From RYN-433 sp036558265 (GTDB lineage Bacteria > Planctomycetota > Phycisphaerae > Tepidisphaerales > Tepidisphaeraceae): 59,982 bases of DNA. The notes under the pieces were generated by a model. It searched no databases. It was not told the origin of the DNA and saw only the letters and a list, made by a program, of their open reading frames with translations. A program made the translations under genes and the position numbers. The stretch covers positions 1 through 59,982 of the forward strand of contig DATBFY010000088.1 of the NCBI GenBank assembly GCA_036558265.1, written 5' to 3'. This document shows, one piece after another, positions 1-7,839 of the stretch; position 1 is the first letter of the stretch; each line of letters opens with the position of its first letter.

Positions 1-562
1 CCCGCTCGTTCACCGACAACCGCTGCACCTGCTGCATGATCCACTTCGGATCGGTGACCATCCCCGTCTGCCCCTCCTTGAGCTTGCCGATCAGCTTCTG
101 GGTGACGTCCTTCATCGGGTCGACGTTGAGCCAGCGGAACATCGTCTCAAAGAGGTCGTCGCGCCGGTCCGCCGCAACCGCCTGAAACGCCTGGAGCGTC
201 TCGGCCGGGCTTGCGCCCGAGTCCAGCACCTTCTGCCCCGCCTGCACCGCCAGGTCGTACTTGGCGGTCTTGGCGAAATGCCAGTAATCCTCCGCCGCCG
301 CGCGAACCGGGTTGGCCTGCGGGATCGGCGTGAGGGGAGGCGGCGCATCGGGGTTGGGTTGTGCCGCGGTCGGCGTGGCGGTCGGCGTTGGCGCCGCCGT
401 GTTGCCCGCGGGCGCAGCGGTGCCGGCGTTCCCCGCCGGTTGCGGCGCGGTGGGCTTGGCTCCGATCTCAGGCGCGTCCGCCAGTGCTCGGGAAGCGGGA
501 ATCAACGGCGTGGCCATCGCGGCGGCAAGGGCGACGGCGGTCAGGACGCGAGGCAGTCGCAT
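1..562 (-). CDS. Unknown exported protein, C-terminus cut by the window edge
   Basis: The frame begins with MRLPRVLTAVALAAAMATP, which reads as a signal peptide, and then has a Pro/Ala/Thr-rich stretch to about residue 85. A helical region follows (AAEDYWHFAKTAKYDLAVQA and onward) that speaks of repeated helical pairs, perhaps HEAT- or TPR-like. No stop codon is reached before base 1, so only about 187 residues are visible. It is divergent from the TPR protein at 830, with a 267-base gap between them. I do not recognise the family. The composition and continuous open frame support a real periplasmic or cell-surface protein, but no function can be given. Confidence 0.6.
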   Translation of the reverse strand, partial: MRLPRVLTAVALAAAMATPLIPASRALADAPEIGAKPTAPQPAGNAGTAAPAGNTAAPTPTATPTAAQPNPDAPPPLTPIPQANPVRAAAEDYWHFAKTAKYDLAVQAGQKVLDSGASPAETLQAFQAVAADRRDDLFETMFRWLNVDPMKDVTQKLIGKLKEGQTGMVTDPKWIMQQVQRLSVNER

Positions 563-829
563 GGTGCTGGCCTCCAAAGGTGAGGGGACAAAGATGTCGA
601 TCGCGCTGCGTGTGGAGCAATGCTCAAGCGTTTGCCGCCCCGCGGGGACACGACCTCCCAAGGCGGCAATTCGTTGTCGCAGCAGATGATAAAAACCGCT
701 GAGCCGCACTGTCAAGAAACCGACCAACTCCACACAGGTCGCCTCATGAGCCGCCTCACACATGAACCGCGACCTCGCGACCCGCCGGCTTGCCCACCTC
801 CCCCGACCTCATTACACTCGCCCCTTCCC

Positions 830-1645
830 ATGAAATCGGAACACCGCCACGAACTCAAGACCAACGACCTCGCCAAGTCCCTGATCACCTTCCAGGATTA
901 CGCCAAGGAGTACGGCGGCCGCGTGGCGCTGGGTCTGGCGATCGTCATCCTCGCCATCGTCCTGATCACCCAGCGGATCTCCCGCGCCCGCTCCGACGCC
1001 CAACGCTACCAGGACAACCTCGCCTTCGCCCGATCCGTCATCGACCGCCTCAACCACGTCCAGGTCGGGTTCAGCGGGCAGGTCAGCGTCCAGCCCGGCG
1101 ACGCCGACCCCGCCCGGCGCATCCTCCAGGAGATCCGCGAGAAGGCCTCCGACAAGCATACCCTGGCCGACGCCCTCCTCGCCCAGGGCGACCTGGAGTG
1201 GGCCCTGGCGAACTACCCCGATCTCGCGGCCGCCACTCAGCCCGCCCCGAAACTGGAAAAAGACCGCGGGGACCTGCTCAAGGACGCCAAGGCCGCCTAT
1301 CAGCGCGTGCTCGAGCAGTACCCCGACCAGCCGATCCCGGTCGCCGGAGCGCATTTCGGGTTGGCGGCCGTCGCCGAGAACGAGCGCCAGTGGGATGACG
1401 CCCGCAAGCATTACGACGCCATCAAGAACGCCGCCGGTGCCTCCCAGTACAAGAACTGGGCAGAGTTCAAGCTCAAGCGCCTGGATGAGATCCGCCAACC
1501 CGTGCTCGTCGGACAGGTGGCCGAGAAGTTCGAGATCCCCGCGCCCCCCAGCACCGGTCCGACGACCCAGTTGAGCACGCGTCCGGCCGCGCACCCCAGC
1601 ACCGCCGGCGCGCGACCCACCACCACCCGCCCCGCCGGCAAGTAA
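830..1645 (+). CDS. Membrane-anchored TPR protein (YfgM-like)
   Basis: The 271-residue protein starts MKSEHRHELKTNDLAKSL, a beginning that recurs in planctomycete tetratricopeptide proteins. A single membrane segment follows at about residues 36-52 (VALGLAIVILAIVLITQ), then an external helical domain with TPR-like pairs (ADALLAQGDLEWALANYPDL; GAHFGLAAVAENERQWDDA). The tail is Pro/Thr/Ser-rich. The frame is open further upstream, but the ATG at 830 gives the expected N-in single-span topology, so I prefer it. The likely role is a scaffold or chaperone accessory at the inner membrane, like YfgM beside SecYEG. That role is inferred from family resemblance only. Confidence 0.75.
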   Translation: MKSEHRHELKTNDLAKSLITFQDYAKEYGGRVALGLAIVILAIVLITQRISRARSDAQRYQDNLAFARSVIDRLNHVQVGFSGQVSVQPGDADPARRILQEIREKASDKHTLADALLAQGDLEWALANYPDLAAATQPAPKLEKDRGDLLKDAKAAYQRVLEQYPDQPIPVAGAHFGLAAVAENERQWDDARKHYDAIKNAAGASQYKNWAEFKLKRLDEIRQPVLVGQVAEKFEIPAPPSTGPTTQLSTRPAAHPSTAGARPTTTRPAGK

Positions 1646-1648
1646 CCC

Positions 1649-2215
1649 TCAGAGACGATCGCAAGATTCAACTAACAACCCGTCCCGGGTTTCCAGCACC
1701 ATGAACGACGGCAGCCCCATCCGCCGCCACACGGCGAACGGGTCCTGCTTCGCCCTGTGCTGGGCAAGCAGCGCGATCACCGTCCCGTGACTGACGACCG
1801 CCACCGGCGCATCGCCCGACTCCCGCTCGAGGATCCCGTCGATCGCCGCCGCGAACCGCTCGTACGCCTCGTCCGCCGTCTCCTCCCCCAGCACCAGGCG
1901 GTCAGGCTGCTTGAAGAACAGCGCCATCAGCGAGATGAACTCGCGCGTGTCCATGTGCGGGACATTGCTGCGATCGTGCTCGTGAAGGTCCGGCAGTTCG
2001 ACGGCCGATAGTTCGAGGGATTGCCCGACGATTTGCGCGGTTTCGAGCGCCTTGGGCTCGGTGCTGGTGTATAGCCGTCCGATGCCCCGACCGCGGAGGC
2101 GATCGGCCAATCGGGTGGCGGCGTCGCGCCCTTCGGGGCCCAGGCTCCACCGCTCGGACGGGACCTGCGGGTCGATCTGCGGACGCGCGTGCTTGATCAG
2201 GAAGAGCCTTGCCAT
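1649..2215 (-). CDS. Histidine phosphatase (phosphoglycerate mutase-like)
   Basis: A 188-residue protein of the histidine phosphatase superfamily. The N-terminal phosphohistidine motif appears as LIKHARP (residues 5-11), with Lys in place of the usual first Arg of RHG. A later conserved His lies in VVSHGTVIALLA, and the YTSTEPKALETAQ segment matches the family core. Such enzymes remove phosphate from sugars, nucleotides or proteins, and the substrate cannot be told here. It converges on the TPR gene at 1645 with only 3 bases between them, and diverges from the HD-GYP gene at 2339. The start at 2215 gives the canonical beta strand directly before the catalytic motif. Confidence 0.8.
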   Translation of the reverse strand: MARLFLIKHARPQIDPQVPSERWSLGPEGRDAATRLADRLRGRGIGRLYTSTEPKALETAQIVGQSLELSAVELPDLHEHDRSNVPHMDTREFISLMALFFKQPDRLVLGEETADEAYERFAAAIDGILERESGDAPVAVVSHGTVIALLAQHRAKQDPFAVWRRMGLPSFMVLETRDGLLVESCDRL

Positions 2216-2288
2216 GTCTCGACGTCTCGGAGGGAACGCGTTATCCGGACCCAACGGGGCCGCTTCAGCGGCCCCGGGGCGCGCATAC

Positions 2289-2318
2289 TTGTCGTCCAAC
2301 CCCTTTATATCCGATAGC
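2289..2318 (+). promoter_or_regulatory. Candidate promoter of the first HD-GYP gene
   Basis: TTGTCG and GATAGC are separated by 18 bases. It resembles the TTG-N17-GATA-C elements at 3620, 32841 and 35608, but it is the weakest of the four. The gene's GGAGAG ribosome site and TTG start follow about 20 bases on. Confidence 0.3.
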
Positions 2319-2338
2319 TTAACATCGGAGAGGCCCGC

Positions 2339-3556
2339 TTGCTGATCGTACCGCTGGAAAACGCCAGGCCCGGGATGAAGCTCGCCGTCACGGTGACCCA
2401 CCCCGACCACCCCGAACAGGAACTGCTCAAGGTTGGTTACGACCTGCGCGAGGACGTCATCGACCGCATGCGCAAGCTCGGCGTCGAGGCGGTCTACGTC
2501 GAGTACCCGGACCTGGCCGACCTCGACAAGCACATGGCCGGCTATCTCAGCCCGGCGCGCCAGGAGATCTACTGCCACGTCCGCGACACGATCACCTCGA
2601 TCCAGAAATCCGCCAAGCCGACCGTCTCCTTCGCCGACTATTACGCCGCCACGCGCGAGCTGGTCGCCACCCTCATGCGGCAGGGTCAGAACGCGGTCTA
2701 CCTCGACCACATGTCCGGCAAGCTGGGCGCCAACGCCGTCGAGCACGCGACCGCCGTCTCGCATCTCTCCCTCATGCTCGGCCTGCGGCTCGAACCCTAC
2801 CTGATCCAGCAGCGGAGCCGCCTCGAACCGCGCCACGCGCGCGAGGTGATCAACCTGGGCGTCGCGGGGATGCTGCACGACATCGGCCTGGCCTGCTTGC
2901 CGGAAGAAGTGCGAAGGTTCTCGCGCGTCAGCCCGCCGGAGGACCCGGCGACGTTCGCCGAGTGGCAAACCCACGCCCAGCGCGGTTACGACCTGATCAA
3001 GGGCGGCGTGGAACCGACCGCCGCCGCCGCCGTGCTCCACCACCACCGCCACTTCGACGGCACGGGCTTTGCCGAGGTCCCCGAGAAGAAGGGCGACCCG
3101 CAGAAGAACGCCGGCCAGCGCATCCACGTCTTCCCGCGCATCCTCACCGTGGCGGACCTGTACGACCGCCTGACCGTCGGCGAAGGCGGGCGGCGACGGC
3201 AGAATATCGAGATCCTCCACCTGATGCGCACCAAGTACTCGGCCTGGATCGATCCTGAAATCATGCGGGTCGTCCCCTCCGTCATCCCCCCCTTCCCGCC
3301 CGGCATGACCGTGACCCTCAGCGACGGTGGACGCGCGGTAACGGTCGGCATACGACCCGACAACCCCTATCGCCCGATGATCAAGCGCATCGTCGACCCG
3401 GCGGAGTTCAAGCTCGCCGAAGAAGTCGTCGATCTCACGCTCGAGCGCGGGCTGGAGATCGAGGAGGTCGGCGGCGTCCCCGCCGGACCGCTCATCCCCG
3501 CCCCACCCGGGGGTGGCGCTAAGAAACCGCAACCCGCCAAGAGCGCCGCGGCATAG
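2339..3556 (+). CDS. HD-GYP domain protein (putative c-di-GMP phosphodiesterase), copy 1
   Basis: A 405-residue protein. An N-terminal region (1-110) of the type often found ahead of HD-GYP domains is followed by an HD domain: MLHDIG at 178-183, a conserved His in THAQRGYDL, and HHHRHFDGTGF from about 234. ADLYDRLT follows as in the family. HD-GYP proteins hydrolyse cyclic di-GMP using these metal ligands. The name-giving GYP tripeptide reads GFA here, so activity may be altered. The start is a TTG preceded by GGAGAG, and the same first residues (MLIVPLE) open the paralogue at 3670, which supports it. Copies 1 and 2 share most of their sequence and clearly arose by tandem duplication. Confidence 0.85.
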   Translation: MLIVPLENARPGMKLAVTVTHPDHPEQELLKVGYDLREDVIDRMRKLGVEAVYVEYPDLADLDKHMAGYLSPARQEIYCHVRDTITSIQKSAKPTVSFADYYAATRELVATLMRQGQNAVYLDHMSGKLGANAVEHATAVSHLSLMLGLRLEPYLIQQRSRLEPRHAREVINLGVAGMLHDIGLACLPEEVRRFSRVSPPEDPATFAEWQTHAQRGYDLIKGGVEPTAAAAVLHHHRHFDGTGFAEVPEKKGDPQKNAGQRIHVFPRILTVADLYDRLTVGEGGRRRQNIEILHLMRTKYSAWIDPEIMRVVPSVIPPFPPGMTVTLSDGGRAVTVGIRPDNPYRPMIKRIVDPAEFKLAEEVVDLTLERGLEIEEVGGVPAGPLIPAPPGGGAKKPQPAKSAAA

Positions 3557-3619
3557 CGCCTGACCGGCGACAGGTTTTCGACAACAACGGGGTACGCCAC
3601 TTTTCCCGCCTGGATGGGG

Positions 3620-3648
3620 TTGCACGGCACTCCGTTGTATCGGATACC
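3620..3648 (+). promoter_or_regulatory. Candidate promoter of the second HD-GYP gene
   Basis: TTGCAC, 17 bases, GATACC. It lies 21 bases before the GTG start at 3670, which has a GCGGAG ribosome site at 3655. The -10 box begins GATA as in the pilin-cassette promoters. Confidence 0.4.
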
Positions 3649-3669
3649 TCAATAGCGGAGTGGGAAGCC

Positions 3670-4866
3670 GTGCTGATCGTACCTTTAGAACAAGCTCGCC
3701 CGGGCATGCGGTTGGCGATGAACGTCAACCACCCGGAGCAACCCGAACACGACCTCTTGAAGGCCGGGTTCGAGCTGCAGGCGGATATCATCGCCCGCCT
3801 GCGCGGCCTGGGCATCGAGACGATTTACGTCGATTACCCGGACCTGGCGGACCTCGACAAGCACATGGCCGCCTATCTCAGCCCGGCGCGCCAGCAGGTC
3901 TACTCGCAGATGCGGGCGACGATCGCCGCGGTGCAGAAGCAGGCCAAGCCCACCGTCGCCTTCCCGGATTACTACGCCTCGACGCGCGAGCTGATCCTGA
4001 CCCTCATGCAGCAGGGACAGCACGCGATCTACATCGACCAGATGTCGGGCAAGATGGGCGGCAACGCCGTCGCTCACGCCACCGCCGTCTCGCACCTCTC
4101 GCTCATGCTCGGCCTGCGCCTGGAGACCTACCTGATCCAGCAGCGGGCGCGGCTCGAAGCGCAGCACGCCCGCGAGGTGATCAACCTGGGTGTGGCGGGC
4201 ATGCTGCATGACATCGGCGTCGCCGCGCTGCCCGAGGCGGTGCGCAAGCACAACCGCGTGAACCCGCCCGAAGATCCCAGGATCCTCGACGAGTGGCGGA
4301 CGCATCCCCAGCGCGGGTACGAGATGCTCAAGGGCGGCGTCGAGGCGACCGCCGCCGCCGCCGTCCTCCACCATCACCAGCACTACGACGGCAGCGGGTT
4401 CCCCATCCTGCCGGTCAAGGAAGGCGATGAGCCGCGGAACGCCGGCGAGCGCATCCACGTCTTCGCGCGCATCCTTGGCGTCGCGGACCTTTACGATCGG
4501 TTGACCGTCGGCCCGCAAGGCCAGCGGCGCTCGAACATCGAGATCCTGCACCTGATGCGCACGACCTACTCGACCTGGCTCGACCCGATGATCATGCGCG
4601 TCGTGCCGTCGGTCATCCCCCCCTTCCCGCCGGGGATGGTGGTCACGCTCAGCGATGGCACGGACGCGGTCGTGGTCGGGGTGCGCCCCGATCGACCCTA
4701 CCAGCCGCAGGTGCGACGGATCGTCGATCCTGCGAGTTTCAAACTCGCCGCCGATACGCTCGACCTGAGCGTCATGAGCGGCCTGGCGATCGAGAAAATC
4801 GCCGGCCAGGCGGTTGCGGAGATGATCCCCGAACCGACCGCCGGCAAGGCCGCACAGGCGGCGTAA
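3670..4866 (+). CDS. HD-GYP domain protein (putative c-di-GMP phosphodiesterase), copy 2
   Basis: 398 residues, with the same layout as its upstream neighbour. The HD motif MLHDIG is at 178-183, the second His is in THPQRGYEM, and HHHQHYDGSGFP lies around 234-245. Here the last motif is GFP, closer to the canonical GYP than copy 1. The GTG start is supported by GCGGAG ten bases upstream and by alignment with copy 1. The gene has its own candidate promoter, so the two copies may be expressed separately. The cellular role would be control of cyclic di-GMP level or binding of that signal, plausibly linked to the pilus locus further right. That link is inferred from general biology, not from adjacency. 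Confidence 0.87.
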   Translation: MLIVPLEQARPGMRLAMNVNHPEQPEHDLLKAGFELQADIIARLRGLGIETIYVDYPDLADLDKHMAAYLSPARQQVYSQMRATIAAVQKQAKPTVAFPDYYASTRELILTLMQQGQHAIYIDQMSGKMGGNAVAHATAVSHLSLMLGLRLETYLIQQRARLEAQHAREVINLGVAGMLHDIGVAALPEAVRKHNRVNPPEDPRILDEWRTHPQRGYEMLKGGVEATAAAAVLHHHQHYDGSGFPILPVKEGDEPRNAGERIHVFARILGVADLYDRLTVGPQGQRRSNIEILHLMRTTYSTWLDPMIMRVVPSVIPPFPPGMVVTLSDGTDAVVVGVRPDRPYQPQVRRIVDPASFKLAADTLDLSVMSGLAIEKIAGQAVAEMIPEPTAGKAAQAA

Positions 4867-4893
4867 CACCGCGCGCCACGTTCGGTTGGCACC

Positions 4894-5337
4894 TCACACC
4901 ACGCGGCTCAGCCTGCCCAGCGCAAGGGCGCCCAGGCACAATCCCAGATCGCGCAAGGCCACGTCGTAGTGCGGCATCGTGCTGGATGCCGGGATCAGCA
5001 GCAGGTTGACGATGATGCCCAGCAACCACGCCGCCACGACGTAGGAAAAGACCTTAGGCCACAGCGCCACCCCGATGCCGGCCACGATCTCGATCACCCC
5101 GACGATCAGCATGAACGTGTGGCCGTGGCCACCGAGGGCGTTATTGACCACCGGGGCGAGATAGTTGTCCCAGTTGACCAGCACGTGAAAAAACTTGTCC
5201 AATCCTGCAAGGATTGGCGCAATCGTGAATCCGACGTGCAGGAACTGATAAGCCTGGTAAACAGGGTCATGCACGCCAGCAACATGGCGCGCGGAGTCGC
5301 CCGGAAACCCCGCGGAAGGGTGAACGGCTTGGGACAT
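4894..5337 (-). CDS. DoxX-like small integral membrane protein
   Basis: 147 residues with four hydrophobic segments (about 31-49, 72-90, 92-112 and 125-140). Features include GFTIAPILAGLDKFFH, GVIEIVAGIGVALWP and AAWLLGIIVNLLL, which fit the DoxX/SURF4-like superfamily. The start at 5337 is set by an excellent ribosome site (CCGGAGG) seven bases upstream on the reverse strand; a longer frame exists but lacks this. Members are often redox- or respiration-associated, but the precise role is unknown. It converges with the second HD-GYP gene, 27 bases away. Confidence 0.8.
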   Translation of the reverse strand: MSQAVHPSAGFPGDSARHVAGVHDPVYQAYQFLHVGFTIAPILAGLDKFFHVLVNWDNYLAPVVNNALGGHGHTFMLIVGVIEIVAGIGVALWPKVFSYVVAAWLLGIIVNLLLIPASSTMPHYDVALRDLGLCLGALALGRLSRVV

Positions 5338-5752
5338 TTGAACCTCCGGTAAAGGGCAGTCCCGCAGACTCGCTCGATACAAACAATTCCCGTGCCAGCG
5401 CACCCCGAAATGTCGATGCGCGCCTGTGACGCGCGCGGCGCAACCCCCGTCGCGAAAAAAACGAAAAACTTTTGCCCGAAAACCCCAGCAAAACCACGTC
5501 GTTCACACTCTGATGTCGCCTGGCGCGTCACCGGCGCGCACTGCCACCCCCATAGGTGGAGGACGCGCATGAACCGCCAAACGCTTCAACGTAGGGCTTC
5601 AGCGAGCGAGAATCCCCCTCACCACGTCGCGCAGCGACTCCCCAAAACGCCCCAAAACTCCCCATCCCAGAAAAAAACTCGCGCAAAATCGCCCAGCTTA
5701 ACGTCGCTTCTCGCTCCTTCAGCCGTCGGCGCAAAACGAAGCCAGATTGGCG
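5338..5752. other. Intergenic region, 415 bases
   Basis: It lies between two reverse-strand genes and should hold the promoter of the DoxX-like gene. It contains A-rich runs near 5455-5470 and 5671-5678, and a short decamer repeat (CCCCAAAACG, CCCCAAAACT, CCCCAT) around 5641-5668. I see no convincing gene, RNA or clear hairpin terminator. Short open frames here have no ribosome site and resemble nothing known. Confidence 0.5.
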
Positions 5753-6241
5753 TTAGAACGATTCTTCTTCCTGTTCCACTTCGTGGAGGTAGGTCAGGGC
5801 GCGTTCGAGCTCGCTCTTGAGGTGGCGGACGCGAAGCAGGCTCTTGACGCGGGTGAGCAGCTCGAACTTGTTCACGGGCTTGGAGACGAAGTCGTCGGTG
5901 CCGCACTCGCTGGCCTGCTCGATGTCGCCCAGCTCGTTCAGGGCGGTGACCATCAGGATCTGCACGTCCTTGGTGGCCGGGTCGCCCTTGAGCTTCCGGC
6001 AGACCTGGAAGCCGCTCATGCGGGGCATCATGATGTCGAGGAGGATCAGGTCGGGGTTGTGCTGCTGGACTTTTTCAAGGGCTTCGACGCCGTCGTAGGC
6101 GGTGACGACCTTGACCGGGAGGGCTTCGAGGAAGGCCTGGAGCAGCTCGACGTTCTGCGCGTTATCGTCCACGATCAGGACGGTGGACTGGGGGAGGAAC
6201 GATTCGTTATTGGGCAGCGAAGGCGGGTTCGGCTCGGACAT
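5753..6241 (-). CDS. Single-domain response regulator (CheY/PleD receiver type)
   Basis: 162 residues, nearly all one receiver domain. The acidic pair is D25-D26, the phospho-acceptor is D69 in LLDIMMP, with T99 in MVTALNE and K121 in VSKPV completing the active site. A short helical tail (about residues 130-162) may be a coiled coil for dimerisation. No output domain is present. The start lies 15 bases after the stop of the upstream transferase, so it is probably the last gene of the operon that begins at 10137. No histidine kinase is in the window. Confidence 0.9.
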   Translation of the reverse strand: MSEPNPPSLPNNESFLPQSTVLIVDDNAQNVELLQAFLEALPVKVVTAYDGVEALEKVQQHNPDLILLDIMMPRMSGFQVCRKLKGDPATKDVQILMVTALNELGDIEQASECGTDDFVSKPVNKFELLTRVKSLLRVRHLKSELERALTYLHEVEQEEESF

Positions 6242-6256
6242 AAGCCCGACAGCCTA

Positions 6257-6955
6257 TCAGGAAAGCCATTGCTCGGGCAAGATATGGAGGAGATTGACCA
6301 GAAGCTGGCGGTCGGCGGCGGCGTCGGAATGGGTCAGGCGGGCGATGAGGCGGCGGAGGTCGGCCGGGTGATCGACGTCGTCCCACGCCAACCCGGTGGC
6401 GGCGGTGTGGCCCAGGGCGTCGGCGGACTTGAGCGTCGCCGTCGCCTCGTCGCCCGAAGACCAGGGGATGGCGGAAAGAAGACGGTCAAAATCGACATGC
6501 TTTTGCAGGCCCAGCGACCAGTAGCCCCCGTCATTGGCGGGACTGAGCGACACGGGGGATCGCTCGGTCAGTTCGACGGCCTTGAAGAGGTGACCCAGGG
6601 GCACGTCGGGGCTGTCAACGCCCAGGACCAGAAGCCGGCGGTGTCGCACTGCAAGATCGCGGGCGGCGGCCGCGATACGCGCGCCCAGGTCACCGGCGCA
6701 CTGAGGCACGAACGTCAATCGATCCCCCCCGTGGTCGAAGAGGGCACGCATGGGGATCGCCTGCTCGGGCGGATCGAAACAGATGACCAGCTCCGCCGGG
6801 TTGAGTCGGGACAGGCGCTCCACCAGGTGCTGAAGGAACAGCCGGTGGACCTGGGCCGCCACTTCCGGGGAGAGACCGGAGGTCAGGCGCGTCTTCACCC
6901 GGCCCGGCGTCGGGTGCTTGGCCATCAGGATGACGGCAATCGAGGAGAGGGGCAT
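6257..6955 (-). CDS. DUF2064 / TIGR04282-type glycosyltransferase
   Basis: 232 residues with a nucleotidyltransferase-like GT-A fold. AVILMAKHPTPGRVKTRL at the N-terminus is the diphosphate-binding loop, and GVDSPDVP carries the metal-binding Asp. PANDGGYWSLGL matches the family signature. TIGR04282 is annotated as an arsenosugar biosynthesis glycosyltransferase, but most members are uncharacterised and may use other acceptors. The start at 6955 lies only four bases after the stop of the TIM-barrel gene, indicating co-translation. Its place in a GT2/BshC-like/isomerase operon suggests sugar attachment to a small molecule or lipid, which is inference. Confidence 0.85.
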   Translation of the reverse strand: MPLSSIAVILMAKHPTPGRVKTRLTSGLSPEVAAQVHRLFLQHLVERLSRLNPAELVICFDPPEQAIPMRALFDHGGDRLTFVPQCAGDLGARIAAAARDLAVRHRRLLVLGVDSPDVPLGHLFKAVELTERSPVSLSPANDGGYWSLGLQKHVDFDRLLSAIPWSSGDEATATLKSADALGHTAATGLAWDDVDHPADLRRLIARLTHSDAAADRQLLVNLLHILPEQWLS

Positions 6956-6959
6956 CGCG

Positions 6960-7799
6960 TTATGCGAAGATGCGCGAGAGGAACTGGTAACTCTGGTCGG
7001 CGGCTTCCTGCGGATTCTGCCAGTGCGTGTAGAGCTCGACGGTGAGGAAGCGTTTATATCCGATGTCAATCAGGGCGCGCTTGAGGGCCTGCCAGTCGAG
7101 CGTGCCCTGGCCGGGGATCATGTGGTAGTGCTTGCGGCCCGGGATGTCTTCGACGTGGAGGTTCCAGATTCGGTCGTTGAGGAGCTTGACGGCATCGGGG
7201 ATCGACTCGCCGATCACCTGCGAGTGGCCGACGTCGAGGTTGGCGCCCAGGCGCGGGTGACCGAGGCGGTCGATCCACTCGCGGAGCTCGGCGACGTATT
7301 CGAGGTAGAGGCCGGGCTCGCACTCGATGCCGACGTTGACATCGAGCTGCTCGGCGCGGTCGAGGATGGGGCGGATGGATTCGGCGAACTGCTTCGCCGC
7401 CGGCTCGGGGGGCATGCCGCCCAGGAGGCGGCCGGAAGTAATCGAGATATTGGCGGCGCCGACGTCCCTGGCAAAGTCGAGCGATTTCAAGATCAGGCGG
7501 GTGCGGTCGGCGCGGTGTTGCGGGTTGGGGGAGATCAGCGAGGGTTCGAAATACGGCTCGGGTGGGGCGTCCTTCCAATAGCCGAACGAGCAGTTGACGT
7601 TGATGTTGGAGACGGAGAGGCCCAGTTGGTCAAGCTCGCGTTTGACCTGGTCGGTCAGGGTTGCGTCGATCGAGTCGGGGTAGGCGTGAGGGGTGTCGGC
7701 GAGGATTTCGACGCCTTCGAAGCCGGCGCCGCGGATGCCGCGCAGGGCGTCGATCAGTGAATGTCGGGAGTAGGCGTTGGTGGAAAAGGCGAGCCGCAT
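6960..7799 (-). CDS. Sugar phosphate isomerase/epimerase-like TIM-barrel protein
   Basis: 279 residues of the AP-endonuclease-2 / xylose isomerase-like TIM barrel family. The N-terminal strand is MRLAFSTNAY. Metal-ligand candidates are the Glu of VGIECEPG, the Asp-His of NLDVGHSQV, the His of LHVEDIPG and the Glu of LTVELYTH. Sugar epimerases and isomerases of this family act on phosphorylated or free sugars; the substrate is not evident. I chose ATG 7799 because family members begin with this strand. A GTG at 7841 overlaps the preceding stop (GTGA), but it would simply translate the heptamer array at 7805-7839. Confidence 0.83.
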   Translation of the reverse strand: MRLAFSTNAYSRHSLIDALRGIRGAGFEGVEILADTPHAYPDSIDATLTDQVKRELDQLGLSVSNINVNCSFGYWKDAPPEPYFEPSLISPNPQHRADRTRLILKSLDFARDVGAANISITSGRLLGGMPPEPAAKQFAESIRPILDRAEQLDVNVGIECEPGLYLEYVAELREWIDRLGHPRLGANLDVGHSQVIGESIPDAVKLLNDRIWNLHVEDIPGRKHYHMIPGQGTLDWQALKRALIDIGYKRFLTVELYTHWQNPQEAADQSYQFLSRIFA

Positions 7800-7804
7800 G
7801 GGGG

Positions 7805-7839
7805 CAATGTCAAATGTCGAAAGGCAAATGTCAAAGGTC
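7805..7839. repeat. Degenerate heptamer array between two operon genes
   Basis: Five consecutive heptamers on the + strand: CAATGTC, AAATGTC, GAAAGGC, AAATGTC, AAAGGTC. They sit at the junction of the BshC-like gene and the isomerase gene. Similar arrays with other heptamers occur at 13114, 31411 and 40520. Confidence 0.6.

Noticed and set aside
2216..3652. Long open frame antisense to the first HD-GYP gene, joined to the histidine phosphatase
   Set aside because: High GC content makes long antisense frames common. The phosphatase has a proper start at 2215, and the extension is low-complexity with no family resemblance.
5392..5820. Short + strand frame in the intergenic region before the response regulator
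   Set aside because: No ribosome site, overlaps the response regulator end, and composition is not protein-like.
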